Shown piece after piece: positions 25,828 to 34,051 of a DNA stretch of 64,000 bases. The position numbers were made by a program, and so were the translations under genes. The stretch is from Flavobacterium cerinum (GTDB taxonomy: Bacteria > Bacteroidota > Bacteroidia > Flavobacteriales > Flavobacteriaceae). Within the stretch, counting starts at the first letter, position 1. Each line of letters starts with the position of its first letter. The stretch is taken from contig NZ_SBII01000012.1 in the NCBI RefSeq assembly GCF_004028155.1, forward strand, positions 62,001-126,000. Reading direction: 5' to 3'. The notes beneath the pieces were generated by a model. The model was given only the letters and a program-made list of their open reading frames with translations. It did not search any database and was not told the DNA's origin.

Positions 25828-27456
25828 TTACTTCTTTCCTATCTTAAGGTTATCAAACGTAGAAACATCGATTACTTCTTCGTTGTCTACATCAAATGAT
25901 ATTTTAATGCTGTCTCCTACTATTGTTACAGGAAGCTCATTAGAAAGCTGTGACGAACCAATAAATATTTTAGGGTTACTGTTTACCGTAAAGTAATAAA
26001 AACTGTTACCGTTCTTAATATCGCTCTGTATACGGGTTACAACTGTACTAATTACAGTACGGCTGTCTTTCGTTCCCGGGTTTACCCTGTTTCCAGCCAT
26101 ATTATATACATTCTTGTAAGACATTAAAGTTTCACGCATAGTGTTACCCACGCCTACTATTGTATAATCGCCAATGGCAACCATAGCATACATTTTCACT
26201 AATCCTCCACCGTCTTTAAGCGTCATTACATAGGTAGGAATGTTATTGATATTATATGGAACGGGCAATGAAGCACGATATCCTTTTTCCTGCACTTTAC
26301 CTTCGGCAGAACGCTGCGCAGCATACTCTGTAGCACCACTTTGATTATACATTGTTGTTTCTTTTGTACGGGTATCTACCAATACAAACCCAACTGCCGA
26401 TTCTTCTTTACCTACAGATGATACTCCTGTATACCAGTATGATCTTCCGTCTTCACCATATACCAGGGTAAGGTCTTCGGTAATCATAAGCTTGTTTTCG
26501 TTACTCCAGTTCCAGTAACCTTTTACATACTCACCCCAGTCGCTTAACTGTTCAATGATAAACGATATAGGTTGTATCCTGTCTACCCATTTAGGCGTAT
26601 CGGCAATAGAGTATTCACTAATAGCGCCGGTTTGAGCATCTACAAGTACTACACCTACGGCATCGTCTCCTGCAAAACCAATGCGTTTTTTATATTTAGT
26701 AGCTACCCAGAAAGGCTTACCATTATCATCAATTTCAAAATTATAGTCGGCTAATCCGGTAGTAGCATATCCATTAAAGTAAAGATGCCTTGCTACCTCA
26801 CTGCCAAAGTAAGCACCCGGCTGGTATTTAATTTTCAGGTCGACACCATTAAGTGTCTGAACCAGTTTTACATCACGTTCGTTCGTTGCAGATACCATTA
26901 CATATCCTTCGGTACCTTCGCGATTGTTCAGCCATTTAAAAAAACCTGAATGTAAAAGAGGTGCTACCCAGTAAAGATCGTTACCCACTTTCTGGATAAA
27001 GAATTCACCAAGTTCTGACTTACTGCCTAACGCAGGATCAGACCCCAGGATCTTCTCCCCTAATAAATAAGCAAGTTCCTCGTCTACCACCCTAACTTTA
27101 TTGATAGGTAAAGGCGCAATGTGGTTTACCATTTCTTTACCCGGATGTACCTTGCCTATCATTTCGCGATAAGACTGGCTCTTAAATATTGGTGCACTTG
27201 TAATTAAGGGTAACAACGTTAAATAGACAACAATAACACCTGCTAAAGCAAACATCACTTTGTTGAACTTAGAAAATTTAATTTTCCCCTTGTTATTAAT
27301 GATACTAATATCTGCCGTTAAAAAATTTCCTAACACGATAAGAAAAAGAAGAAGTACGGCAAAGCCTACGAATCCATAATTAATTACCGGTAAAGCGAAA
27401 TAGAAAAATAAAAATGCAATGAAGAATAAAAAAAGAATTGCCAGTGGCTTTCTCAT
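25828..27456 (-). CDS. Hypothetical membrane-anchored protein with a large extracytoplasmic domain
   Basis: 542 residues. Three hydrophobic segments lie at the N-terminus (about 5-23, 29-49 and 66-88), followed by about 450 residues that look beta-rich. Repeated blocks of the form GYVMVSATNERDVKLV, AVGVVLVDAQTGAISEYSI and AVGFVLVDTRTKETTMYN suggest two or three copies of one beta unit. I do not recognise the family or a catalytic motif. It is monocistronic and divergent from the response regulator at 27802. Confidence 0.85.
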   Translation of the reverse strand: MRKPLAILFLFFIAFLFFYFALPVINYGFVGFAVLLLFLIVLGNFLTADISIINNKGKIKFSKFNKVMFALAGVIVVYLTLLPLITSAPIFKSQSYREMIGKVHPGKEMVNHIAPLPINKVRVVDEELAYLLGEKILGSDPALGSKSELGEFFIQKVGNDLYWVAPLLHSGFFKWLNNREGTEGYVMVSATNERDVKLVQTLNGVDLKIKYQPGAYFGSEVARHLYFNGYATTGLADYNFEIDDNGKPFWVATKYKKRIGFAGDDAVGVVLVDAQTGAISEYSIADTPKWVDRIQPISFIIEQLSDWGEYVKGYWNWSNENKLMITEDLTLVYGEDGRSYWYTGVSSVGKEESAVGFVLVDTRTKETTMYNQSGATEYAAQRSAEGKVQEKGYRASLPVPYNINNIPTYVMTLKDGGGLVKMYAMVAIGDYTIVGVGNTMRETLMSYKNVYNMAGNRVNPGTKDSRTVISTVVTRIQSDIKNGNSFYYFTVNSNPKIFIGSSQLSNELPVTIVGDSIKISFDVDNEEVIDVSTFDNLKIGKK

Positions 27457-27801
27457 GATTGTTTTTGTGTTTGGTTACTTATTATACGCGAAATGCGTAC
27501 AAATGTTACAAACAAATACAAATATTAATAAGAAAGCGATGATTACAAATAAAAAAATCCCTCTGGAAGGAAGGATTTAATTAAAAAAAATATTTTATTA
27601 GAAAACCCGTGGGTCTTAATAAGGTACTCAAATGTAATAATTTTATAAACACCTGGCACACAGTAAAAGTTAATTTAACTGTTAAATATTTTATGCTTCT
27701 TAAAAATTATATAAAAGCATGCCGGGCAGGCAACTCAAAAGTTGGTGCTACTAAAATAAAACCCTATTTTTGGCTGAATATAAAACCAAGACAACAAACT
27801 T
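27457..27801. other. Divergent intergenic region
   Basis: 345 bp without a gene. It holds the promoter of the two-component operon (27742-27772), an imperfect hairpin at about 27552-27580 and a short CAACT/AGTTG inverted repeat at about 27731-27744. No small reading frame or RNA gene could be supported. Confidence 0.4.
27742..27772 (+). promoter_or_regulatory. Promoter of the first two-component operon
   Basis: TTG (27742-27744), 20 nt, TATTTTTG (27765-27772): both elements of the Bacteroidetes promoter, 29 bp before the ATG. Confidence 0.65.
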
Positions 27802-28476
27802 ATGAAACTGCTTGTTGTAGAAGATGAACCAAATTTGCTTTCGGTAATCCGAAAAGGGCTTTCGGAAAAAAACCACGATGTGAGTGCCGCTCTTGATGGC
27901 ACTACGGCATTGCAAATGATAACAGAAAACACTTTTGACGTTGTTGTTCTGGACATTATGCTGCCCGATATTAACGGTATAGAGATATGCCGCCGGGTAA
28001 GAGCCGCAAATAATTTTGTCCCGATCCTGATGCTCACTGCACTTACCAGCAGCGAAAATATTGTTACCGGGCTTAATGCCGGTGCTGATGATTATCTCGC
28101 CAAACCATTTCGTTTTACCGAACTCGAAGCACGTATAAACGCGTTGGCGCGAAGAGCCGGGCAGGAACATAGGCCTTCTGAAATTATTAGCATTGCCGAT
28201 CTTGAAATAGACCGTAAAGCCAAAACAGTAAAACGCGGGCAGGATACTATATTACTTACGGCAAAAGAATTTAAACTACTGTATTATCTTGCTAAGAATA
28301 CCGGAAGCGTACTTTCGCGCGAGAAAATACTGGATAATGTATGGAACATTAATTTTGATATGAATACCAATGTGGTGGATGTCTATATAAATTATTTACG
28401 GAATAAAATAGACAAGCCCTATACAACTAAACTCATTCATACCTTAAAAGGACTGGGGTATGTATTAAAATCATAA
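27802..28476 (+). CDS. OmpR-family response regulator
   Basis: 224 residues. The receiver domain (1-115) has the acidic pocket VEDE (Asp8/Glu9), phosphoacceptor Asp51 in VVVLDIMLPD, Thr79 in LMLTAL and Lys101 in YLAKPF. The C-terminal winged helix (about 128-224) shows LTAKEFKLLYYLAKN and VDVYINYLRNKID. The kinase gene starts 1 bp after the stop, so they form one operon. Target genes are unknown. Confidence 0.93.
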   Translation: MKLLVVEDEPNLLSVIRKGLSEKNHDVSAALDGTTALQMITENTFDVVVLDIMLPDINGIEICRRVRAANNFVPILMLTALTSSENIVTGLNAGADDYLAKPFRFTELEARINALARRAGQEHRPSEIISIADLEIDRKAKTVKRGQDTILLTAKEFKLLYYLAKNTGSVLSREKILDNVWNINFDMNTNVVDVYINYLRNKIDKPYTTKLIHTLKGLGYVLKS

Positions 28477-28477
28477 T

Positions 28478-29878
28478 ATGCAGATTAAAAAGAAAATTAC
28501 TATTACTTATGTTGCACTTTCAAGTGTAAGCACACTTGCGCTATGCATAGTTGTTTTCTTTTTATTCAAACAAAATAATCAGTACTACTTTTTAAAAAGA
28601 CTTGAGGACAGGGCAAAGATTGCATCATCTATATATTCTCAAAAAGATCCTGTAAAAGCAGAGTACTATCAAAATCTTAAAACAAACGGGCTGGAAGAAC
28701 TTGTTGATGAAAAGGATTATGTGCTCAAAATAAATGGCGAGAATACTTTTGAATACAATACAGAGCTCCAATTGCCTCCTGAATTTTATACCGAAGTAAT
28801 GAAAAACGGCTACGCCTGGGTTATGCAGGACGAGCACAAATATTACTATGCACAACTATTCAATGAATCGGGATTAAACTACATGGTTATTGTTACCGCA
28901 AAAGACCGCAGGGGTAACACCAGCCTGATATACATAAGTCGTATACTTGCCATTGGCGGACTTGCCTTTGTAATTATAGCTTACTTTTTTGGACGTTTTC
29001 TGGCCATTAGGGTTATCAATCCGGTATCAAGGATCACAAAAGAAGTAAAACGCATTAGTGCTTCTAACTTACACAACCGTCTTTTAGAGCCCGAAGAAGG
29101 TGGCGACGATGAGATTGTAGACCTTACCAAGACATTTAACAACATGCTTGACAGGCTGGAGACATCATTTGAAATACAGGCTAACTTTATAAATAATGCA
29201 TCTCACGAATTAAAAACACCAATAACCACCATTATTGCTGAAACCGAAATAACCTTACTTAAAGAGAGAGAGCCGTCTGAATACATGAGTTCTCTTGAAA
29301 ACATAAACAAACAGGCCTCAAGGCTTGCTACTCTTACGGAAAGCCTGCTAAAACTTACACTAACCGGTTATGACGGGCAAAAACAGGTACAGGACATTGT
29401 GCGCATAGACGACCTGGTAATGGATGTAAAATGCAATCTGGACAAGTTATACCCCGAAAACAGGGTTAACATTAATCTCAATAAAATACCTGAAGACGAT
29501 TCATTATTGGTGCTTCCCTGCAACAGGGCATTGCTTGAACTTGCCGTAGGCAATATTATCACCAATGGTGTTAAATATTCTGATAATGATGAAGTTTTTG
29601 TAAACCTGAGTGCCGATGCCAACACTATTAAAATTATAATTACCGATATAGGAATTGGAATACCTCCCGAAGATGTTCCTTACCTTTATGAACCTTTTTT
29701 CCGTGGAAAGAAGGCTGCTTCTAAATATGTAGGCTATGGTTTAGGTTTACCCTTAGCCATGAAAATTATACGTATTCATAATGGTGATTTAATTATCCAG
29801 TCGGAACCTGATAAAGGAACTGTAGTAACTATAGTCTTCAATAGATCCAACATTAAAAATTCTAATGTAAAATCTTAG
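28478..29878 (+). CDS. Sensor histidine kinase (HAMP type)
   Basis: 466 residues. Two membrane segments (about 8-30 and 151-173) enclose a sensor domain of about 120 residues. A HAMP-like segment follows (RVINPVSRITKEVKRISA), then HisKA with phosphoacceptor His243 in NNASHELKTPITTI. The ATPase domain shows the N box NIITNGVKYSDN, the G1 box ITDIGIGIP, the F box LYEPFFRG and the G2 box GYGLGLPLA. It is the cognate kinase of the preceding regulator. The ligand is unknown. Confidence 0.93.
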   Translation: MQIKKKITITYVALSSVSTLALCIVVFFLFKQNNQYYFLKRLEDRAKIASSIYSQKDPVKAEYYQNLKTNGLEELVDEKDYVLKINGENTFEYNTELQLPPEFYTEVMKNGYAWVMQDEHKYYYAQLFNESGLNYMVIVTAKDRRGNTSLIYISRILAIGGLAFVIIAYFFGRFLAIRVINPVSRITKEVKRISASNLHNRLLEPEEGGDDEIVDLTKTFNNMLDRLETSFEIQANFINNASHELKTPITTIIAETEITLLKEREPSEYMSSLENINKQASRLATLTESLLKLTLTGYDGQKQVQDIVRIDDLVMDVKCNLDKLYPENRVNINLNKIPEDDSLLVLPCNRALLELAVGNIITNGVKYSDNDEVFVNLSADANTIKIIITDIGIGIPPEDVPYLYEPFFRGKKAASKYVGYGLGLPLAMKIIRIHNGDLIIQSEPDKGTVVTIVFNRSNIKNSNVKS

Positions 29879-29930
29879 AATCTTCTAATTTTATTTTAAA
29901 CCCATTCTTATTTGCAGGTTGTTGTTTTGT

Positions 29931-29954
29931 ATGTATAAACTAAAACGTATACAT
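29931..29954. promoter_or_regulatory. Inverted repeat before the Usp-like gene
   Basis: ATGTATA-N10-TATACAT, perfect 7-bp arms, ending 1 bp before the ATG at 29956. It could be an operator or a hairpin at the ribosome entry site. Confidence 0.35.
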
Positions 29955-29955
29955 T

Positions 29956-30681
29956 ATGAAAAACATATTAATTCCTACAACCCTTGAAACAGATTCATTA
30001 AACGCAGTAAAAACAGCTATTAAACATGCCGATGGACAGAACTGTTCCATTGTATTAATGCTTGTTTATAAAACTCCCGATGCAGATTCCGGATCACTTT
30101 TTTTAAGGGAACTGGCACTAAACCTTACTGTAGCGCAACTTAAAACATTACAGGATTGCCATGCTCTAGCAGATGCAACAGATAACTGTAGGTTAAAAGT
30201 GCACAACCAGTGCGGCATGTCACGTCCATTATTAAAAAATCTTATTGATCATCTGGGGATAGATCTTGTTATCCTGACAGCTTCATACAAAAAAGAGTGG
30301 GCCTACATCCATACCTATTGCACAAAACTGCTTTTAAACTGTAAATCGCCCATTCTTCATTTAGGGAATAAATACAGTGACTATGATTTTAATAAAGCGC
30401 TTTTCCTGGAACGCAATCAAACCAAAATTGGTGTTCAGGAATTACAGCAGATTACTAATAAACAATTCACATTTAAAATTGTAAGTCAGGCCAAATTCCC
30501 GGAGGAACAAAATTCGGCAGACATTACACCACTTCTTATTGAAACCATTTCAAAAAACAATATTGATCTTTTAATCGAGACCCGCAAAGTGGAAAAAAGA
30601 AATGCTAAGAGAAAAGAAAGCGCCGTAATTAACGAAGCATTGGGTTTACCTATGCTCTCCATATATGATGAGGTCGTATAA
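29956..30681 (+). CDS. Universal stress protein-like protein
   Basis: 241 residues. The start KNILIPTTLETDSLNAVKTA has the alpha/beta pattern of UspA domains, and IDLVILTASYKKEW with SPILHLG resembles the end of the first Usp unit (about 1-135). The second half is a degenerate unit (PLLIETISKNNIDLLIETRK). The ATP-binding G-2x-G-9x-G(S/T) signature is not evident, so it may be a non-ATP-binding member. An inverted repeat lies directly before the start. It lies 38 bp upstream of the bestrophin gene and may be co-transcribed with it. Confidence 0.65.
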   Translation: MKNILIPTTLETDSLNAVKTAIKHADGQNCSIVLMLVYKTPDADSGSLFLRELALNLTVAQLKTLQDCHALADATDNCRLKVHNQCGMSRPLLKNLIDHLGIDLVILTASYKKEWAYIHTYCTKLLLNCKSPILHLGNKYSDYDFNKALFLERNQTKIGVQELQQITNKQFTFKIVSQAKFPEEQNSADITPLLIETISKNNIDLLIETRKVEKRNAKRKESAVINEALGLPMLSIYDEVV

Positions 30682-30719
30682 AGTTTATAAAATAATTACC
30701 GAATTTAATTCCTGAAAAC

Positions 30720-31673
30720 ATGCTTTTAAAGAAAAAAATACCAATGAAATATGTATTGGGCAAGATAAGAATCGAGCTCATACTCGTTATGCTGTATGCC
30801 ACAAGCTTTGAAGTAGTACATCAGTTTTACCATAAAATATCAATAAACATACCTATTGCTGTACCTACTATAATAGGCACGATCATATCATTACTCCTTG
30901 CTTTTAAATCGAATCAGGCATATGACCGCTGGTGGGAAGCCAGAATTGTTTGGGGATCTATTGTAAATGATTCCCGTACATTATTAAGACAGGTGATTAG
31001 CTTTTACAGCGATCCTGATTTCTCTGTACAGGCGAATGATTTTAGGGAACGTTTTGCTAAAAGACAGGCAGCATGGTGTTATGCGCTTGGGCAGTCATTA
31101 AGGGGTAAAGACCCTATTAAACCCATAAAAACCTTGTTGTCTGACGAAGAATTTCGTTTTGTAAAAAGACACAAGCATGTTCCTAATGCTATACTTATGC
31201 TGCATGCCAAAGATTTAAAAAAAGCAGCCGAACAGGGTAAGATCAACGCATACCAACAGGTAGAGATCGACAAGACCTATACCAGGCTGTGTGAAGCTAT
31301 GGGTAAATGTGAACGTATTAAAAATACAGTGTTCCCTACTACTTACAGTATGTATATCCGTTTTACATTATGCCTCTTCATTATGCTTCTTCCTTTTGGA
31401 TTAACCGATTCTTTAGGATGGTTGCAGATACCATTAGTAACAACCATTGGAGCAGCATTCTTTCTTATAGAAAAAATGGCCATTCATTTACAGGATCCTT
31501 TTGAGAACAGGCCTACAGATACACCTATGATCTCTATTTCAAATACTATAGAGAAAAATTTATTACAAATGGTGAATGAATATAATGATGAGTTTGACCC
31601 TAAAGCAAAAGCATTGGAAGACCCGAAACTGCACCACATCCAGCCGGTTAAAAATGCGTATTTTGTTCTTTAA
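30720..31673 (+). CDS. Bestrophin family ion channel
   Basis: 317 residues, the size of bacterial bestrophin homologs (UPF0187). Family blocks visible are IPIAVPTIIGTIISLLLAFK, SNQAYDRWWEARIVWGSIVN with following DSRTLLRQV, and the late DPFENRPTDTPMISISNTIE. Hydrophobic segments occur near 15-35, 43-62, 210-228 and 232-250. The family forms pentameric channels in the membrane, reported as anion or cation channels in different members; selectivity here is unknown. Confidence 0.9.
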   Translation: MLLKKKIPMKYVLGKIRIELILVMLYATSFEVVHQFYHKISINIPIAVPTIIGTIISLLLAFKSNQAYDRWWEARIVWGSIVNDSRTLLRQVISFYSDPDFSVQANDFRERFAKRQAAWCYALGQSLRGKDPIKPIKTLLSDEEFRFVKRHKHVPNAILMLHAKDLKKAAEQGKINAYQQVEIDKTYTRLCEAMGKCERIKNTVFPTTYSMYIRFTLCLFIMLLPFGLTDSLGWLQIPLVTTIGAAFFLIEKMAIHLQDPFENRPTDTPMISISNTIEKNLLQMVNEYNDEFDPKAKALEDPKLHHIQPVKNAYFVL

Positions 31674-31731
31674 AAAAGATGGCTCTCTTTAGGTGAATCT
31701 TCCTTCATGTTTTATTCTACACATCAGGTTA

Positions 31732-31760
31732 TTGCCTATGGCAGAAAAAAACTATTTTTG
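31732..31760 (+). promoter_or_regulatory. Promoter of fabD
   Basis: TTG (31732-31734), 18 nt, TATTTTTG (31753-31760); 26 bp before the ATG. Confidence 0.65.
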
Positions 31761-31786
31761 TAGCCACAAAATAAACTGAAGACAAA

Positions 31787-32665
31787 ATGAAAGCATATGT
31801 ATTCCCGGGTCAGGGTGCCCAGTTTACCGGAATGGGTAAAGACCTTTATGAACAATCAGCTCAGGCAAAAGAATTATTCGAAAAAGCCAATGAAATACTA
31901 GGCTTTCGTATTACAGATATTATGTTTGAAGGTACTGCCGACGAACTTAAAGAAACTAAAGTAACGCAGCCGGCAATATTTTTACACTCGGTTATCCTGG
32001 CAAAAACTTTAGGCAGTGATTTTAAACCTGAAATGGTAGCAGGTCACTCTCTTGGAGAATTTTCTGCCCTTGTAGCTGCCGGTGCACTAACTTTTGAGGA
32101 CGGATTAAAACTGGTTTCTCAACGTGCTCTTGCAATGCAGAAAGCCTGCGAGATCACGCCATCTACTATGGCTGCTGTATTAGGCCTTGAAGATAAAGTT
32201 GTAGAAGATGTTTGTGCTTCTATAGATGGTGTTGTTGTTCCTGCTAATTATAACTGCCCAGGGCAATTGGTTATTTCGGGAGAAACATCAGCTGTAGAGA
32301 GAGCTTGTGAGGCAATGAAAGCTGCCGGAGCTAAAAGAGCCCTTATTCTGCCTGTAGGTGGTGCGTTCCACTCTCCAATGATGGAACCGGCACGCGAAGA
32401 GCTTGCTGCTGCTATAGAGAAGACTACTTTTACAGCTCCTGTTTGTGCAGTATACCAAAATGTAACGGCAAGTGCTGTAACAGATCCTACAGAAATTAAA
32501 CAAAACCTGATCATACAGCTTACTGCTCCGGTAAAATGGACGCAGTCTGTACAGCAAATGATTGCCGATGGTGCTACTTTATTTACAGAGGTAGGCCCAG
32601 GAAATGTATTACAAGGTTTGGTTAAAAAAATAGATAAAGATGCCCAAACAGCATCTGCAAGCTAA
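31787..32665 (+). CDS. fabD: ACP S-malonyltransferase
   Basis: 292 residues, full length. It transfers malonyl from CoA to ACP at the start of fatty acid synthesis. Motifs are FPGQGAQFTGMGKD, the nucleophile GHSLGE with Ser88, GGAFHSPMM with the catalytic His, and the C-terminal EVGPGNVLQGLVKKI. It has its own two-element promoter and a terminator, so it is monocistronic and not in a fab cluster. Confidence 0.97.
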   Translation: MKAYVFPGQGAQFTGMGKDLYEQSAQAKELFEKANEILGFRITDIMFEGTADELKETKVTQPAIFLHSVILAKTLGSDFKPEMVAGHSLGEFSALVAAGALTFEDGLKLVSQRALAMQKACEITPSTMAAVLGLEDKVVEDVCASIDGVVVPANYNCPGQLVISGETSAVERACEAMKAAGAKRALILPVGGAFHSPMMEPAREELAAAIEKTTFTAPVCAVYQNVTASAVTDPTEIKQNLIIQLTAPVKWTQSVQQMIADGATLFTEVGPGNVLQGLVKKIDKDAQTASAS

Positions 32666-32689
32666 TAAAGCTTAGTACTAAAATATAGA

Positions 32690-32723
32690 ATCCTCATTGC
32701 TTTTAGTGATGGGGATTTTTTTA
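32690..32723 (+). terminator. Hairpin terminator after fabD
   Basis: Stem ATCCTCAT (32690-32697) / ATGGGGAT (32709-32716) with one G-U pair, then a T-run. Confidence 0.7.
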
Positions 32724-32756
32724 AATAAATTGTATATTTATTCAAATCTTTCGAAC

Positions 32757-32939
32757 ATGAAATTTAAAGCAGTAATACTATTGGGAACATTAATTGCAGC
32801 TACAGTGAGTACAATCATGTTTATGCGATTTAGCAACGATCACAAAGAATGCCATACTACTATAAAGCGGGTAACCAATGTTAAGGGTAAGACTGTTACT
32901 GTACAAGAACATGTTTGCAAAGAAAAATACAATATCTAA
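32757..32939 (+). CDS. Small membrane-anchored protein
   Basis: 60 residues from the ATG at 32757 (MKFKAVILLGTLIAATVSTI). An in-frame extension to 32697 would overlap the fabD terminator. One hydrophobic segment (4-23) is followed by a polar tail with two Cys and the motif KRVTNVKGKTVTVQEHVC. The Cys pair (CHTT and HVCKEK) could form a disulfide outside the cytoplasm. I do not recognise it. The GNAT gene starts 6 bp downstream, so they are probably co-transcribed. Confidence 0.65.
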   Translation: MKFKAVILLGTLIAATVSTIMFMRFSNDHKECHTTIKRVTNVKGKTVTVQEHVCKEKYNI

Positions 32940-32945
32940 TTTTTT

Positions 32946-33422
32946 ATGCCCATTACCTTAAGACAAGCCACACATGGGGATCTTCCTGAAATGAAGGAAC
33001 TATATGTTGGTACAATTACAACTGTTTGTACCAATGATTACACTCCTGAGCAAGTTGCTATCTGGGCTTCTTCTGCACAAAAAGCACAACGTTGGATCGA
33101 TCTTATAGATCATCAACTGGTTTTAATTGCTCAAAAAGATAATAATATAGTTGGATTTTGCTCTCTGGATAAAAACGTATACATCGACTTTATGTATGTG
33201 CACAAAGATTACCAGCACCAGGGTATTGCCAAAACACTTTTATTAGCGATTGAAGATAAAGCCCGGAATACCGGCACTAGTACAATTACATCAGACATAA
33301 GTAAAACCGCAAGGCCTTTCTTTGAAAGAAAAGGCTATAAAGTAATTAAGGAACAAATAAACATAAGGCAGGGTATAGAGATTATTAATTATAAAATGTC
33401 CAAAGATATAAATCCGGAATAA
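32946..33422 (+). CDS. GNAT family N-acetyltransferase (tandem copy 1)
   Basis: 158 residues. The GNAT core reads YIDFMYVHKDYQHQGIAKTL (motif A, about 78-97) and ends with TARPFFERKGYKVI. It is clearly a close paralog of the next gene: shared blocks include CTNDYTPEQVAIWAS, YIDFMYVHKDYQ and SKTARPFFER. The acetyl acceptor is unknown. A hairpin separates the two copies. Confidence 0.87.
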   Translation: MPITLRQATHGDLPEMKELYVGTITTVCTNDYTPEQVAIWASSAQKAQRWIDLIDHQLVLIAQKDNNIVGFCSLDKNVYIDFMYVHKDYQHQGIAKTLLLAIEDKARNTGTSTITSDISKTARPFFERKGYKVIKEQINIRQGIEIINYKMSKDINPE

Positions 33423-33450
33423 TCCCACGAGAATGGGATACTGATTTTTT
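33422..33450 (+). terminator. Hairpin between the tandem GNAT genes
   Basis: Stem ATCCCA / TGGGAT with loop CGAGAA, then a T-run at 33445-33450. It may end the first transcript. Confidence 0.55.
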
Positions 33451-33476
33451 AATTTGAGATAGTGTATCTTTACCAA

Positions 33477-33971
33477 ATGATATATGAACCGCTCCTACAG
33501 GATCCGCTAACTTTAAGGCAGGCCGTCCTTACAGATCTGGACGAAATTAAGGAGTTATTTACTGCCACAATTACTACTATTTGCACCAATGATTATACTC
33601 CCGAACAAATTGCAGTTTGGGCCTCTACTGTAGAAAATTCCCATCGCTGGTATGATGCCGTAGCCGGCCAGCTATTTTTACTTGCCGAAATGGATGATAA
33701 AATCGTGGGCTTTGCCTCTTTGGACAATAGTACATACATTGACTTTATGTATGTACATAAAGACTACCAGAGACAAGGTATTGCTGAGATATTAATGGAA
33801 GAGCTGGAAATAGAAGCGAGAGATTTTGGTACTATAACACTAACATCTGATGTTAGCAAAACTGCCAGACCTTTTTTTGAAAGAATAGGATTTGAAGTCG
33901 TTACCGAGCAATTGAATCTGAGGAGAGGTGTAGAAATTGTAAACTATAAAATGTCTAAAGCGTTACTATAA
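33477..33971 (+). CDS. GNAT family N-acetyltransferase (tandem copy 2)
   Basis: 164 residues from the ATG at 33477 (MIYEPLLQDPLTLRQAVLTD). An in-frame GTG at 33462 is overlapped by a TATCTTTA -7-like element (33465-33472), so the ATG is preferred; the transcript would then be nearly leaderless. Motif A is YIDFMYVHKDYQRQGIAEIL. It is paralogous to the preceding gene along its whole length. Substrate unknown. Confidence 0.85.
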   Translation: MIYEPLLQDPLTLRQAVLTDLDEIKELFTATITTICTNDYTPEQIAVWASTVENSHRWYDAVAGQLFLLAEMDDKIVGFASLDNSTYIDFMYVHKDYQRQGIAEILMEELEIEARDFGTITLTSDVSKTARPFFERIGFEVVTEQLNLRRGVEIVNYKMSKALL

Positions 33972-33983
33972 CTCATCCTGATA

Positions 33984-34018
33984 TAAAAAAATCCAAACCT
34001 AAGGTTTGGATTTTTTTA
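33984..34018. terminator. Bidirectional terminator between GNAT and galE
   Basis: Long stem AAAAATCCAAACCT / AGGTTTGGATTTTT, between convergent genes. Confidence 0.88.
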
Positions 34019-34051
34019 TATCTTAAATTGTAAATCAATCTACAATTAATC

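Noticed and set aside
27545..27585. Terminator-like hairpin upstream of the 542-residue membrane protein
   Set aside because: Only about six base pairs form around a large loop, and no gene ends there on either strand.
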